Shown here piece by piece: positions 34,201 through 41,434 of a DNA stretch of 64,000 nt (the first letter of the stretch is position 1; each line of letters begins with the position of its first letter). The notes under the pieces were generated by a model. That model saw only the letters and a list, made by a program, of their open reading frames with translations. It was not told the DNA's origin and ran no database searches. The DNA is from Microglena sp. YARC (Eukaryota; Chlorophyta; Chlorophyceae; Chlamydomonadales; Chlamydomonadaceae). The position numbers and the translations under genes were made by a program. The stretch lies in assembly GCA_022414725.1 (NCBI GenBank), contig CM039466.1, positions 35,731,947 through 35,795,946 on the forward strand. The letters are read 5' to 3'.

Positions 34201-36117
34201 TTTATTATGGGCAGCGGGTAGCAGTTTCTAGGCAGCTCCCTAAGCCAGCCACCAAACAAAGCCCAAAGATGTCAGCATGGCTAGAACACTGATTATGTTC
34301 GCTTCCAGGTGCACTAGGTTGCTTTAAGATTGGCTGAATATCCAGTCAGGGGAGCTGCCTAGAAGCTACAACACGCAGTCAAAACTGAAAACTGCATTGT
34401 ACTGCCTTGCTCACCTTGATGTTGTCGTGCCCCCACTTCACCACTGGTCCTTGGTACTGCACAGAAGTGAATGGGAAATATACATTAATTAATAAATAAA
34501 TCATAAATAAATAGTGTGCCTTTTTACGAGGCGTGAGGTTGAGGGGTCCAGCCTGCTTTCTTGCACTGGGGCCAGCCACCAAAATATGCATCCACATTTA
34601 CATTGTGTTGTCATAGGCAGGCCATAGTAGACCCAAGACAAGCCCGCTCCATAACATCCGGAGGGGTCTTCCAATCACAAGGGTTATCCCCATGATGAAG
34701 GTTATATTTGCCTGCGTACATTGTGGTTATTTTTTTCAATATGACAATACTCGTGACAATATTATGATATTTTCTTCCTCTTCTCGTCTCCTTACAACTC
34801 CAATCAATAGGTTCTCAAACCATTATATTTGCCTGTGCACATCAAAATCACAGGGTTTTATATATACATCAACAAGAGCATCATTGAGAGGAGCAAGTAT
34901 CAAGAGGGACAGCCATGGGAGGTACATGAGCAGACATCATAGCAGTCTTTTGGCTTGGAGTGTGCAGAACGACGAACGTTCTGTTCAGTGTGCAGAACGT
35001 TTTTTGTTGTGCAAACAACTAACGACTGTCTAGTTGCACACGTTTCTGTGCAGCTAAACAGCACGTTAGTGCTCAGACGCGCACTAACCTTTATATCATG
35101 AGATAATGGTTTGTGCTCCACAATTGAACGGGGGGTAAGGGCATCAAGACTCGCAGACACCTCATTCCCTACTATATTTATAGTTCCTTGAATGAGTAGG
35201 TTTCTGCACTTTACTGCCTCGTATAAGCTACCTAAAGTGTGTTGCAAGTCTTTGTTTCTGACTTTCAAGCTCACACTGGCACATATGCCTCGTATAAGCT
35301 ACCTGAAGTGTGTTGCAAGTCTTTGTTTCTGAACTTCAAGCTCACACTGGCACACATACCTCGTATACGCTACTTCAAGTGTGTTGCACGTGTTTATTTC
35401 TGCATGTCAAGTGAACCCACCTCATTATTTTCTTCTGTGTTGCAAAGGTCAGCTGGGGGGGGAGAAGACACAACTGGCGGAGGAGGAGGAGGAGGAGGGG
35501 CTGGAGGAGGAGACGGCACAACTGCTACTTCCTGAGTAGAGGCCTTTGCAGTCATGCTTCTCTCCTCTCTGGCCTTCATGCTGGAGGCTATGGCACCATG
35601 TAAACGTTGGTGCTGGAGAACTGCATGGCGGGAACATGGCAGCACATCGCATCAGCATGAAAGAAGGTCAGCTTGTTGTTCTAGCTGCACGCACTCCATC
35701 AGCATGGCGTTGGTTGTAGTGATGGTTATTGAGGGGGGGGGGCGTTCGGTGGGTTCGGTGGCGGTAGTGGTGGTAGTGGTGACGGTGGTGGTGGTGGTGG
35801 TGATGGTGGCGGTGGTGGTGGTGGTGGTGGAATACCGATACAGGTTCGAAGCCCATGCTAATGTCATAGGGCACAACTTAGGGCCACTGACTTGGGCAAC
35901 CCAACTAGGGAGTCACTGATTTGACCCTCGTAACTTATTTTATACGCCCATGAAAATCCCTCTTCATATCACCTCCATGCCCAGAGGTTCCAGACAGCAA
36001 GTGCTGCTTACCTGACCAGTAAGCAAACATGGCAACTCCACAGAGCATGAGTAATGTAATCAGAAGCTTAGGGGACCATCCTTTCCGCTTGTCTAAGTGT
36101 TTTGGAAAAGGAGCCAT
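24693..36117 (-). CDS. Membrane-anchored PAN-like/cyclophilin protein
   Basis: Predicted peptidyl-prolyl cis-trans isomerase-like protein of the secretory pathway. Exons (minus): 36117-36012, 35231-35089, 34456-34415, 31217-31049, 28772-28369, 27435-27310, 24836-24693; all junctions GT-AG and in phase, 377 residues. Domains: short cytoplasmic tail; signal anchor at about residues 18-34; cysteine-rich PAN-like region at about 85-160 (CCDDC, CNAWVFC, GECWLK, WTSG); charged helix (EETKAAKAKLDESK); cyclophilin domain at about 195-365 with FYRIIDRF, GGFRDDPGGLKL-type loop and HYVIFGEIVSGFE. Against cyclophilin A, Arg55, Phe60 and Gln63 are kept, but Met61 is Ile, Phe113 is Ser, Trp121 is His and His126 is Tyr, so activity may be reduced. 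A proline-rich exon at 35620-35417 may be an optional exon. Exons 31217, 28772, 27435 and 24836 have tandem partial copies. Confidence 0.82.
24885..25290. repeat. 116-bp tandem array, four units
   Basis: Units share CACGGGCGTGAGATTGGAGG, AGCACCCCAGTTCGCTTGCA and GTGGCAGCGAGGGG. They are nearly identical, except the last diverges. The GTGAG(A/G)TTGGAGG..CAG part relates to interspersed repeat B (34.0, 34.5, 44.6 kb). Lies in the intron before the last exon of the cyclophilin-like gene. Confidence 0.9.
25340..25605. repeat. GTGGTG/TTTATAATTTG tandem repeat
   Basis: Units of 30-55 bp with GTGGTGTTTATAATTTGTGT; intronic. Confidence 0.85.
25700..25803 (+). repeat. Interspersed repeat C, copy 2
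   Basis: Inverse copy of 16235-16350 (GGTCTTCTGGTAGCAATCAG, TTTCAAGGTTGGGCTCCTGG). Confidence 0.85.
25804..25990. mobile_element. TIR element A4, with partial copies to 26390
   Basis: Left end TTATTTTCAACTATGAGCCG and right end AGAAGCTTCTGCTCGTGGCT then GAAAAGAAAAA are inverted. Two or three partial right-end copies follow (26.06-26.13, 26.19-26.26 kb) and a block GTAGTATAATACCTACCATA at about 26.28-26.38 kb that recurs at 26.52-26.63 kb. Intronic. Confidence 0.75.
26390..27110 (-). repeat. Array of hybrid TIR-element/cyclophilin half-exon
   Basis: Five units, mostly 127 bp. Each minus-strand unit is TTTTCTTTTCAG followed by the TIR-element end (GAGCAGCAGCTTCTAGGCAG) and then the 3' part of the cyclophilin exon (THHLDTHYVIFGEIVSGFE) with its donor GAG|GTAAGC or similar. 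The joined frame is open: YEQQLLGSSLTHHLDTHYVI. The acceptor comes from the mobile element and the coding end and donor from the host gene. The hybrid unit lacks the NGGPDTNTGHFSIT half of the domain. Confidence 0.85.
27111..27295. repeat. 30-bp repeat of TIR-element end
   Basis: Six units of CAGCTCGTAGCTCAAAAGAA plus AAACACTG; the end of the TIR element, amplified beside the true exon. Confidence 0.85.
27310..27435 (-). CDS. Cyclophilin exon 6 (core of the active-site half)
   Basis: Acceptor CATTGGTGGG-side ATGCAG|TAC, donor GAG|GTGAGC; 126 nt, phase 0 at both ends. Encodes YLLSAANGGPDTNTGHFSIT then VAPAHHLDTHYVIFGEIVSG and FE. It joins the preceding exon at ...KLQHDRP, as in canonical cyclophilins (HDRPGLLSMAN.GPNTNG). 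The only copy of this exon in the region that is complete. Confidence 0.88.
27436..27900 (-). repeat. Three truncated copies of cyclophilin exon 6
   Basis: Minus-strand acceptors ATGCAG|TACCTCC near 27496, 27705 and 27892. The first copy stops after YLLSAAN; the second reads YLLSAANGGPDTNTGRFSIT-VAPA; the third YLLSAAKGGPETNTGHLSIT-VAYA; the last two then run into (GCA)n. None carries the HHLDTHYV half. Spacers are GGGT repeats. Confidence 0.85.
28050..28205 (-). pseudogene. Decayed copy of the end of cyclophilin exon 5
   Basis: Minus strand reads SSFYRIIGRFID, stop, TGPTCGETLRDDPGGLKLQH then NGP. It copies the 3' part of the exon at 28772-28369, with an in-frame stop, loss of SIYGGAF and no donor. 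Confidence 0.85.
28255..28315. repeat. GT dinucleotide repeat and G-run
   Basis: (GT)n followed by about 16 G; intronic. Confidence 0.95.
28369..28772 (-). CDS. Cyclophilin exon 5 (linker and N-terminal half)
   Basis: Acceptor CACTCAG|GT, donor CCT|GTGAGT; 404 nt, two bases in, phase 0 out. It carries the end of the PAN-like region (IAWTSGS), the charged helix, and the cyclophilin start (LIFLDTTINGTDAGRIEAVL, AENMRVLCS, FTLRGSAFYRIIDRFIDQTG, GGAFRDDPGGLKLQHDRP). The longest and best-conserved exon of the gene. Confidence 0.9.
28864..29440. repeat. 137-bp tandem array, about 4.2 units
   Basis: Units start GTGAGAGGGATGCCACAGGG near 28867, 29004, 29141, 29276 and 29411 and share GTGGGACTACCAGCATCCTG and TTCACAATATTCTGCTTCAT. 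Intronic. Confidence 0.95.
29441..29640. other. Intron segment with G-run
   Basis: Ordinary sequence with a run of about 22 G at 29550-29571. No feature seen. Confidence 0.5.
29640..31048 (-). repeat. Array of PAN-like exon copies, about nine
   Basis: Minus-strand units of about 80-180 bp end in TAT(C/T)AGAATATGTATGGGCG, then CATTTAG|GTGAGC or a variant, as does the exon at 31217-31049. Many are open: TEKGCVRQKFGGCWLTKVYL, QDMYQNMYGRWHL. Others have stops or have lost the Cys-rich 5' part. Copies lack the CCDDC segment, which only the exon at 31217 has. Phase is 0 or 1 in and 1 out, so two copies cannot be spliced together in frame; they could only be used one at a time. Confidence 0.85.
31049..31217 (-). 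CDS. PAN-like exon 4
   Basis: Acceptor TTGGCAG|GCG, donor TTAG|GTGAGC; 169 nt, phase 0 in, one base out. Encodes ADAGACCDDCKQTPTCNAWV, FCGSNKGCGTQKVGECWLKK, VDLLDLYQNMYGRGHL. The CC..C....CN.W..C......C.....CWLK pattern is that of PAN/apple-like modules in plant and algal proteins. Confidence 0.82.
31218..32300. repeat. AATGGGTGA tandem repeat with higher-order unit
   Basis: Basic AATGGGTGA/AATTGGTCA units of 8-9 bp grouped into a higher-order unit of about 119 bp (GGTCAGTGGGTCAACTGGCC recurs about six times between 31.3 and 31.95 kb). Intronic. Confidence 0.95.
32301..33520. repeat. 137-bp tandem array, about nine units
   Basis: Units share GACAGGGCCAGTGCATGATA, GTTAGACAGAGAGGCTGCAA and CCACAATAACGTGAGAATGG. 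The second interval (about 32530-32740) is interrupted by unrelated sequence, part of which (GCCCCCCTTTCTGGGGGGC; ACGGCCTTGTAACTAACTCG) recurs inverted near 42.1-42.3 kb. Intronic. Confidence 0.9.
33521..34196. other. Intron; repeat B copy
   Basis: Mostly ordinary sequence. At about 33965-34035 lies interspersed repeat B (AAGGCATAAGGTTGAAATGC, TTTGCTTGCACTGGGGCCAA), also at 34510-34590 and 44630-44695. GGCTCGA(T/C)(G/A)AAAA blocks repeat near 33.83-33.9 kb. Confidence 0.6.
34197..34391. mobile_element. TIR element A2
   Basis: Inverted ends GTAGCAGTTTCTAGGCAGCT and AGCTGCCTAGAAGCTACAAC; interior similar to A1 at 18.5 kb (TTGGCTGAATATCCAGTCAG vs CTGCTGAATAGCCAGTCAGA). It ends 24 bp before a coding exon of the cyclophilin-like gene. 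Confidence 0.75.
34415..34456 (-). CDS. 42-nt microexon of the PAN-like region
   Basis: Acceptor TGTGCAG|TAC, donor AAG|GTGAGC; phase 0 at both ends. Encodes YQGPVVKWGHDNIK. PAN modules typically have a Y.G strand before the CC..C segment, which is where this falls, directly preceding ADAGACCDDC. Confidence 0.8.
35089..35231 (-). CDS. Exon 3 of PAN-like/cyclophilin gene
   Basis: Acceptor CTTTAG|GT and donor AAG|GTTAGT; 143 nt, two bases in, phase 0 out. Encodes SLYEAVKCRNLLIQGTINIV then GNEVSASLDALTPRSIVEHK and PLSHDIK. It joins exon 1 in frame (G|GT). The acceptor side lies in a three-unit tandem repeat (35180-35400), so alternative 5' ends are possible. Confidence 0.65.
35195..35405. repeat. 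66-bp tandem repeat, three units
   Basis: Units share CCTCGTATAAGCTACCT(A/G)AAG, TGTGTTGCAAGTCTTTGTTT and TTCAAGCTCACACTGGCAC. Each unit repeats a potential splice acceptor for exon 3. Confidence 0.9.
35417..35620 (-). CDS. Possible optional proline-rich exon
   Basis: Open from acceptor CATGCAG|TT. Encodes HGAIASSMKAREERSMTAKA, PSPPPAPPPPPPPPVVSSPP and DLCNTEENNE. Two donors: GAG|GTGGGT at 35421 (stronger, but phase 0, which would not fit exon 3) and G|GTTCAC at 35417 (weaker, in phase). It could be a cassette exon of the gene, or belong to another transcript. Confidence 0.4.
35735..35832. repeat. GGTGGT-rich microsatellite
   Basis: (GGTGGTGAT)n-like tract. Confidence 0.9.
36012..36117 (-). 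CDS. Exon 1 with signal anchor
   Basis: ATG at 36117-36115; donor TCAG|GTAAGC; one base out. Encodes MAPFPKHLDKRKGWSPK then LLITLLMLCGVAMFAYWS. The basic stretch before a single hydrophobic helix predicts a type II signal anchor with a lumenal C-terminus. No upstream in-frame ATG was seen. Confidence 0.8.
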
Positions 36118-37214
36118 TGTTCAGCAGCGTAAGACAGATAGCGCAAGGAGGAAAATGTGTCTTCGCCGCGGCTAAGCGAGTCGTGGGAAGTGGGGTGACG
36201 GTTACCGCCAGCCGTGCAGGTACTATTCCAAGCTGTGAACTCTGGGCCAATAGAAAATAGCTGGAAAGTCCTCTCGTGTTGTGATAGATCAGGAGCCCCA
36301 CGATACTTCGGTCCTGGAAGTGGCTTGGACAGCTTTCGTGTAGATATTCAAATTCGAAGACGGGAAGTTGGAATCTGTCCCGAGAAGTCGTGATCTGCTC
36401 TTACACTGCCAGTGTTTCTAGCTAGCTCAGCTGCATATGTGTATACAGGGGTGAATTGATCATGCATATGATGGATCAGTGCGCCATTTGCGAGATTTAC
36501 GAAGTTCTGTGTATGAGTCCACCTGCGTAGGACCACCTTCGGCCAACCTCACTGGCTTCGTGTCATCGAGCGCGTCTGCTGAACCAGAGACTCTGTGCTG
36601 GACTGTCCGGGCATCATTCAATTGGCCCAAGCCACGAACACCTTCTTGTGCCTCAAGCGGTCAAGCCACCCTTCCTGGCCTTTTTATCCTTCTTTTTCGT
36701 CCTAATGACTGCCTCATATGCATATGCCCGTACCTGACAAATCTAGGCCCCGTGTGCCCATTAAAAAATACGAATATCTGCGTCTGCGTGTGTACGAATA
36801 TCAGCGTGTACCTCGAAGGTACATTTTTATAAAGCCTCTTGGTCAGGAAGGTGGAGCACTTCGAAATTCTTACAGTTTGAACAGATATTTCGTCTTGCCC
36901 CTCAATTAGCTCATCTTGTCTGACAAAAATTGCAGTGCATCGTTCTAAACTTAGCCAAAGCATTGAAAGCGCCAACCCATCCAGGCAGGGAAAGTGATCA
37001 GCAACCTTTCAAGTGAGCTGATGCGGATACTTGCGCAGCTAGTTACTAGGTTCTCCCACTCCCTTTTTGTATCTATCATCAGTGATTCCAACGGTGTTAT
37101 CGGGTAATCCTTTTGCTTCTAGCGATTCGCCCACCCCTTCTAACATGCAGATCAGGAGTACAGAACAAGCGAAGACGACAGGATTCATCATCTTAGCTCA
37201 CGCCGGTTCAGGCC
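36118..37214. promoter_or_regulatory. Divergent intergenic region (shared promoter)
   Basis: About 1.1 kb between the start codons of two divergently oriented genes; it must hold both promoters and 5' leaders. I see no convincing TATA box or named element. ORFs here are short and overlap in several frames. At 36770-36800 there is a small repeat (ACGAATATC(A/T)GCGT). Confidence 0.5.
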
Positions 37215-40200
37215 ATGAATTTTCTGGAGGATGAGGGTAAGCTATTTTTTCGGAAACTCGATCTGTTTGTTTCGGTCTTCAGCTCTTCACCTGCAAGCAT
37301 ACCTCTCTGCTTCAGAGCAAGATGGGCTAGGATTTATGAAGAAGCAGTTCAAAGCAGCATCAGAAAGCAAGGAGGCAACAGCTGCTTCGAAGACAAAGCC
37401 TCAAATGAAGTAAGGAGGTGGTGGAGATGATTATAATGCTGCCTCCACGTTTCGATTATTTGAGCAACTGTAGAATGAAGCTAACTTCTGTTTTCGTGGC
37501 ATGATTCTGTCAATGCTTCAGGTGGAAAACTGGCATGATGGCGAATGGTGGGTTTCCATGTATAAAGTATTTTTCATATGCACTGACACACCGTTCGTCT
37601 CCAAGCTATATTCAATCAAACACTTGGTGTGTTGATTCGGCACTCGCCTCCAGGGCTACAGGCATGACACAATGTTAGTGACAATGTTGAATTGTTGAAT
37701 GTGATGGTGAATGGTCGTGAGTGGTGAACAACTGAACACCCAGATATTGGAAATTCCCAATCAATATTCAGTCTCGTTGAAGTATTCACGCCTATTCCTT
37801 TGTGAACAGCCTCTATGATGGATGACGAAGAGGATATATTCGGAGACTTCATGACAACATTTGACGACGAGGACGTGAAGAAACCGTCAGCCTCTCCAGT
37901 GCGCCCCCATCCAGGTGGGCATTGTCTCATCCTACATGTGCATGTGTGTTTCAGTCCGGGGTTAGCAAAATAGGCTCAAAAGACTTGCCCAACCTCGAAC
38001 AATCAAGATTTTTCTAGAATATCAGGATGGGGTGGTTTATCGAGCATCTTCATGACCTGATCCTCAACAAATATTGTGAAGACGACAGAGGACCTGAGAT
38101 CAAGTGCAAGCAAACTAATTTAAGATAACACATCAATCAGAATGTTTTGAAACAATTTTAGCTTACGTGCTGTAAGCCAAAAAATAGATGACTGGTGAAA
38201 GACTGCAGTATTACCTCCTACTAAGACTGTGGCCTCACAACTTCAGCTGCCCATGTTTACTCCGCCTTCAGACAGTGAACAGCGTAAAGGCTGATAAACC
38301 ATGTATGGCAATCAAACAATAATTCAGAAGTAAAGGCAGTTGGTGATTTGTCAAACAGTTTGTATAGATTGACCTAACGTTGGACTCGAATCATCGCCCA
38401 TTTGTTATGTTATTAAGCATTTACTGAGTCGCTTGCTGCAATTAAGCTCACGTCATGCCTGCATAATATATCGTTTTTTAGGATTATCAAAAAGCTGATC
38501 ACAAATATTCAACATCATGTGTCCTCCTTGCAGACCCTGAGGATCAGGTAGAGGCGCCTGAAAGCGATAAAAACTGCGCAGATGATGACCTCCCACAGGA
38601 AGATGTGGCAGACATCACAGACGAGAAAAATGCAGAAACCTCTGACAAAGGGGACCCACCAAAACCCGTCGAGTCTCCACCCCAAGAAGTGTCAAACAGC
38701 CCTGACAGGTGAATTACTGCCTTGTGTGAACAAGACATCAGCACCCTAACATGGCATGGTCCTCTAAAAGCCCTGTATTAGCAGCAATCATGTCACGGCA
38801 TTTGATAGACAGACAAGGCACTTCCTATTCCTATGTCTGCTAACATAAAAATTAGCAAAATTAGGCACTGAACCCAGCTGAACCGGAAGATTAGTGCTCT
38901 GGCAAAAAACAAATTGATGCCTTTGTCTAGCCACCACCACCCCCTTCTTGCACAGCCCAATTGCAAACTTCGAGTTTCAATATTGTGCAGGCCTATGGAC
39001 AACTCAAGTGAAGATAAGGATCAGAAGAGGACGAACATCAGCCCCAGAGAAAACCCCCAATTCAGCACAGAGCAAGCCAGAACACCTGCCCTTCCGCCGT
39101 TGTTGGAGGACCAGGCTGAAGGCTACCAGGAAGCCGATCCAGGCAGTCCCTTGCAGAATACAGGACCGCAACCATCCCTAAAGATATGTGACATACCTGA
39201 ACAGCTTGTTCAAATTGAAGCGAGCAACCCTGGCAATGCGGCTCAGCCTCTTCCTCCTAGTGGCCCAAGGGCTGCAACAGATTTCTGCAAGGAACCCCCT
39301 CAAAGGAGAGGATTCATGTCCAACACTTTCACACCAGGGCAATTCCCTTATAAGGGGAACGGCTCCTCTGTTGCCCTAGCAAAGCCTCTGACACCACATC
39401 CCCCCACTATGACACTCACCCGGCCAGGAGACACTAACCACGATAAGTCACATTCCAAGCTCCCTACAGCAAAGAGCCCTCTTCCTAGTATTTTTGACAC
39501 TCAGCAACTAAAGAGTACCAGAGCTGTAGAAACGAGTATGAAGCCAGCGTTGGTCAGCAGACTTCCAGCTGTGTCTTCCAAGGGCCTGAGTCAGCTGCTG
39601 GGTAGCAAGCAAGCGCTAGGGAGGTCCGAACACCAACAGATGCCCTCTGTGATGGATACAAGTCATGGAGGGAAGAGTGCCTCTGGTCCTTCTGTAAGGC
39701 TCAAGACCCCTGCTCCAAATTTGAGCGCATTGAAGACCCCATCACTGATTCGCCCACAGCCCCTTCTGCAGCCCCCAAAGCAAGTCCAGCCTGATGCTCT
39801 GCCCGACTCTCACCAAAGCCACTTGACCCTTTCAACTCCACAAGCTCAGACCCCATCCTCAGACAAGCTTTTGCCTCAGTCTGAGGTACCACTTGCAAAC
39901 AACCAGGCTGCTGTAACCACAAATGCTTGTGTTGAAGAAACTCCCAGCATGGAAAAGGACCCAGGAGGGGCACAAGGCTCAATATTGAGGACAGCTTCGG
40001 ACTTAGGCTGTGACAATTCAATCAGCGGGGATGTAAGATTGCAAGTGATTACCCCAACTCACAAGACAGGGACTGAGGGCATGGACGTACCAGGATTCAA
40101 GGGCACCAGACAAGTGCCATCGCCCAGGCAAGAGACGGATCCAGTAATCGAGCAAGGCACTGCAGCCGAGCGTGTTGTCGCTGCTGATGAACCTGCTCAG

Positions 40201-40975
40201 TCAGACCTCCCAGTCCCTGTGGACTTTCGATCAACAATCGAAATGGTAAGTGGGAAAATATCTTGGCAGGATGGGTAGGGGGAAAGATCGGGAGGAAATA
40301 TGCACGGGTAAACACACAAAACACCTGCGTACGGTAACAAGCAAATAGCAAAAGATTTGAAGTCCTAACATACCACTATCAGCCTGCAATACCATAAAGA
40401 TCAACACTTCCACCCCCCACCCTAGATCAACACTTCCGCACCAACAATAGATAAATGGCTATAACAATGACCCAAACCTTTTTCAATCCAATCATCGACT
40501 AAATCCCCATGACATGGACTAACAAAAACTGATTGGATTGGCATGGCACGTGCAGCGGATTTTGGAAGCACGCCAGATGCAAATTGAAGTGATGGAGCTG
40601 CAGGTCAGGTCTGCTATTCTCAGCAACAGAATGGTAAGCAGATGATCCTCACCTTCAAGCCATTCCCAGTCTTTGCATTGCTTGTGCACTATATCTCCAG
40701 AAACCGGCATGCTTGACCCTCAGCTAGCTGGTTGATGGAATGCCGACTGAAAATATCTTGTATAATGCGCCAGTATGTCAGCCTTGAAAACATTAACTAC
40801 TTATGAAATTCTTATACCCCCCCAAATATGATGTGCCTTGGTGTCCACAACAACATCAATGCAACCAATTGACAACTGTTGTATCTCATGCTTTCAGGTG
40901 CGCATAGACAACCCTATCATTCGAGACAGGATTGTCTCCACCAAGCGGAAGGCAAGAGCCCTGTGTGCAGAGTAA
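37215..40975 (+). CDS. Unrecognised acidic, mostly disordered protein
   Basis: Eight exons, all GT-AG and in phase: 37215-37236, 37283-37409, 37522-37547, 37810-37914, 38534-38708, 38991-40245, 40556-40633, 40898-40975; 621 residues. I do not recognise the family. Visible: N-terminal MNFLEDEALHLQAYLSASEQ and a Lys/Ala helix (MKKQFKAASESKEATAASKT); an acidic motif DDEEDIFGDFMTTFDDED at about residues 60-77; a long Pro/Ser/Thr/Gln-rich region from the 1255-nt exon, with few hydrophobic residues; and a C-terminal amphipathic helix (RILEARQMQIEVMELQVRSA) followed by a basic tail (VSTKRKARALCAE). The D-I-F-G-D-F motif resembles clathrin-adaptor ear-binding peptides, which is only suggestive. Start chosen as the first ATG giving a consistent splice chain. 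Its 3' end faces the Sep15 homologue, 460 bp away. Confidence 0.78.
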
Positions 40976-41434
40976 CTAGGACAATGACAGTTTTTTATTT
41001 TTTTACAAGGGCGCATGGATCCGCCTGTGTCAAAATCAAGCGCAGGCCAAGTATCGTCAAATTCCAATTCCAATTCTAGAATATTTTGCGTGTGAACTGG
41101 AGTGTCACAAAGATTCAAGATAAAGCACAATTCATTTCAAGATTACAGAGAAATTTGACAGATTTGCAGTGTCTACAGAAAACAGCCACCGCTTAAATTT
41201 CATATCAGGTGCTACAAGATGTACACTTTTTCAAGAGAATGTAATAATTCCATGTCATACGCTATGAGTCAATTTGACACCTACTTGTGTGTATGAGCAT
41301 ATGCATGTTTGTACACGTGTGCGAGACAGAAGGAATGCCAGCCTGACTATCATTCCTCCTAGTTGGGAGTTGCCTTTTGTACAAGCTTACTGTCAACAGG
41401 CTCTTGGCTGGGAATGATGGGACATCATGGTGGA
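40976..41434. other. Convergent 3' intergenic region
   Basis: Holds the 3' ends of two converging genes. An AATTCC triplet repeat lies at 41062-41078 and TGTATG/TGTACACG tracts near 41290-41325. No clear polyadenylation signal consensus. Confidence 0.5.

Noticed and set aside
35434..35645. Proline-rich frame as an independent small gene
   Set aside because: It begins at an acceptor-like site and lies between exons of the PAN-like/cyclophilin gene, so a cassette exon is more economical, though unproven.
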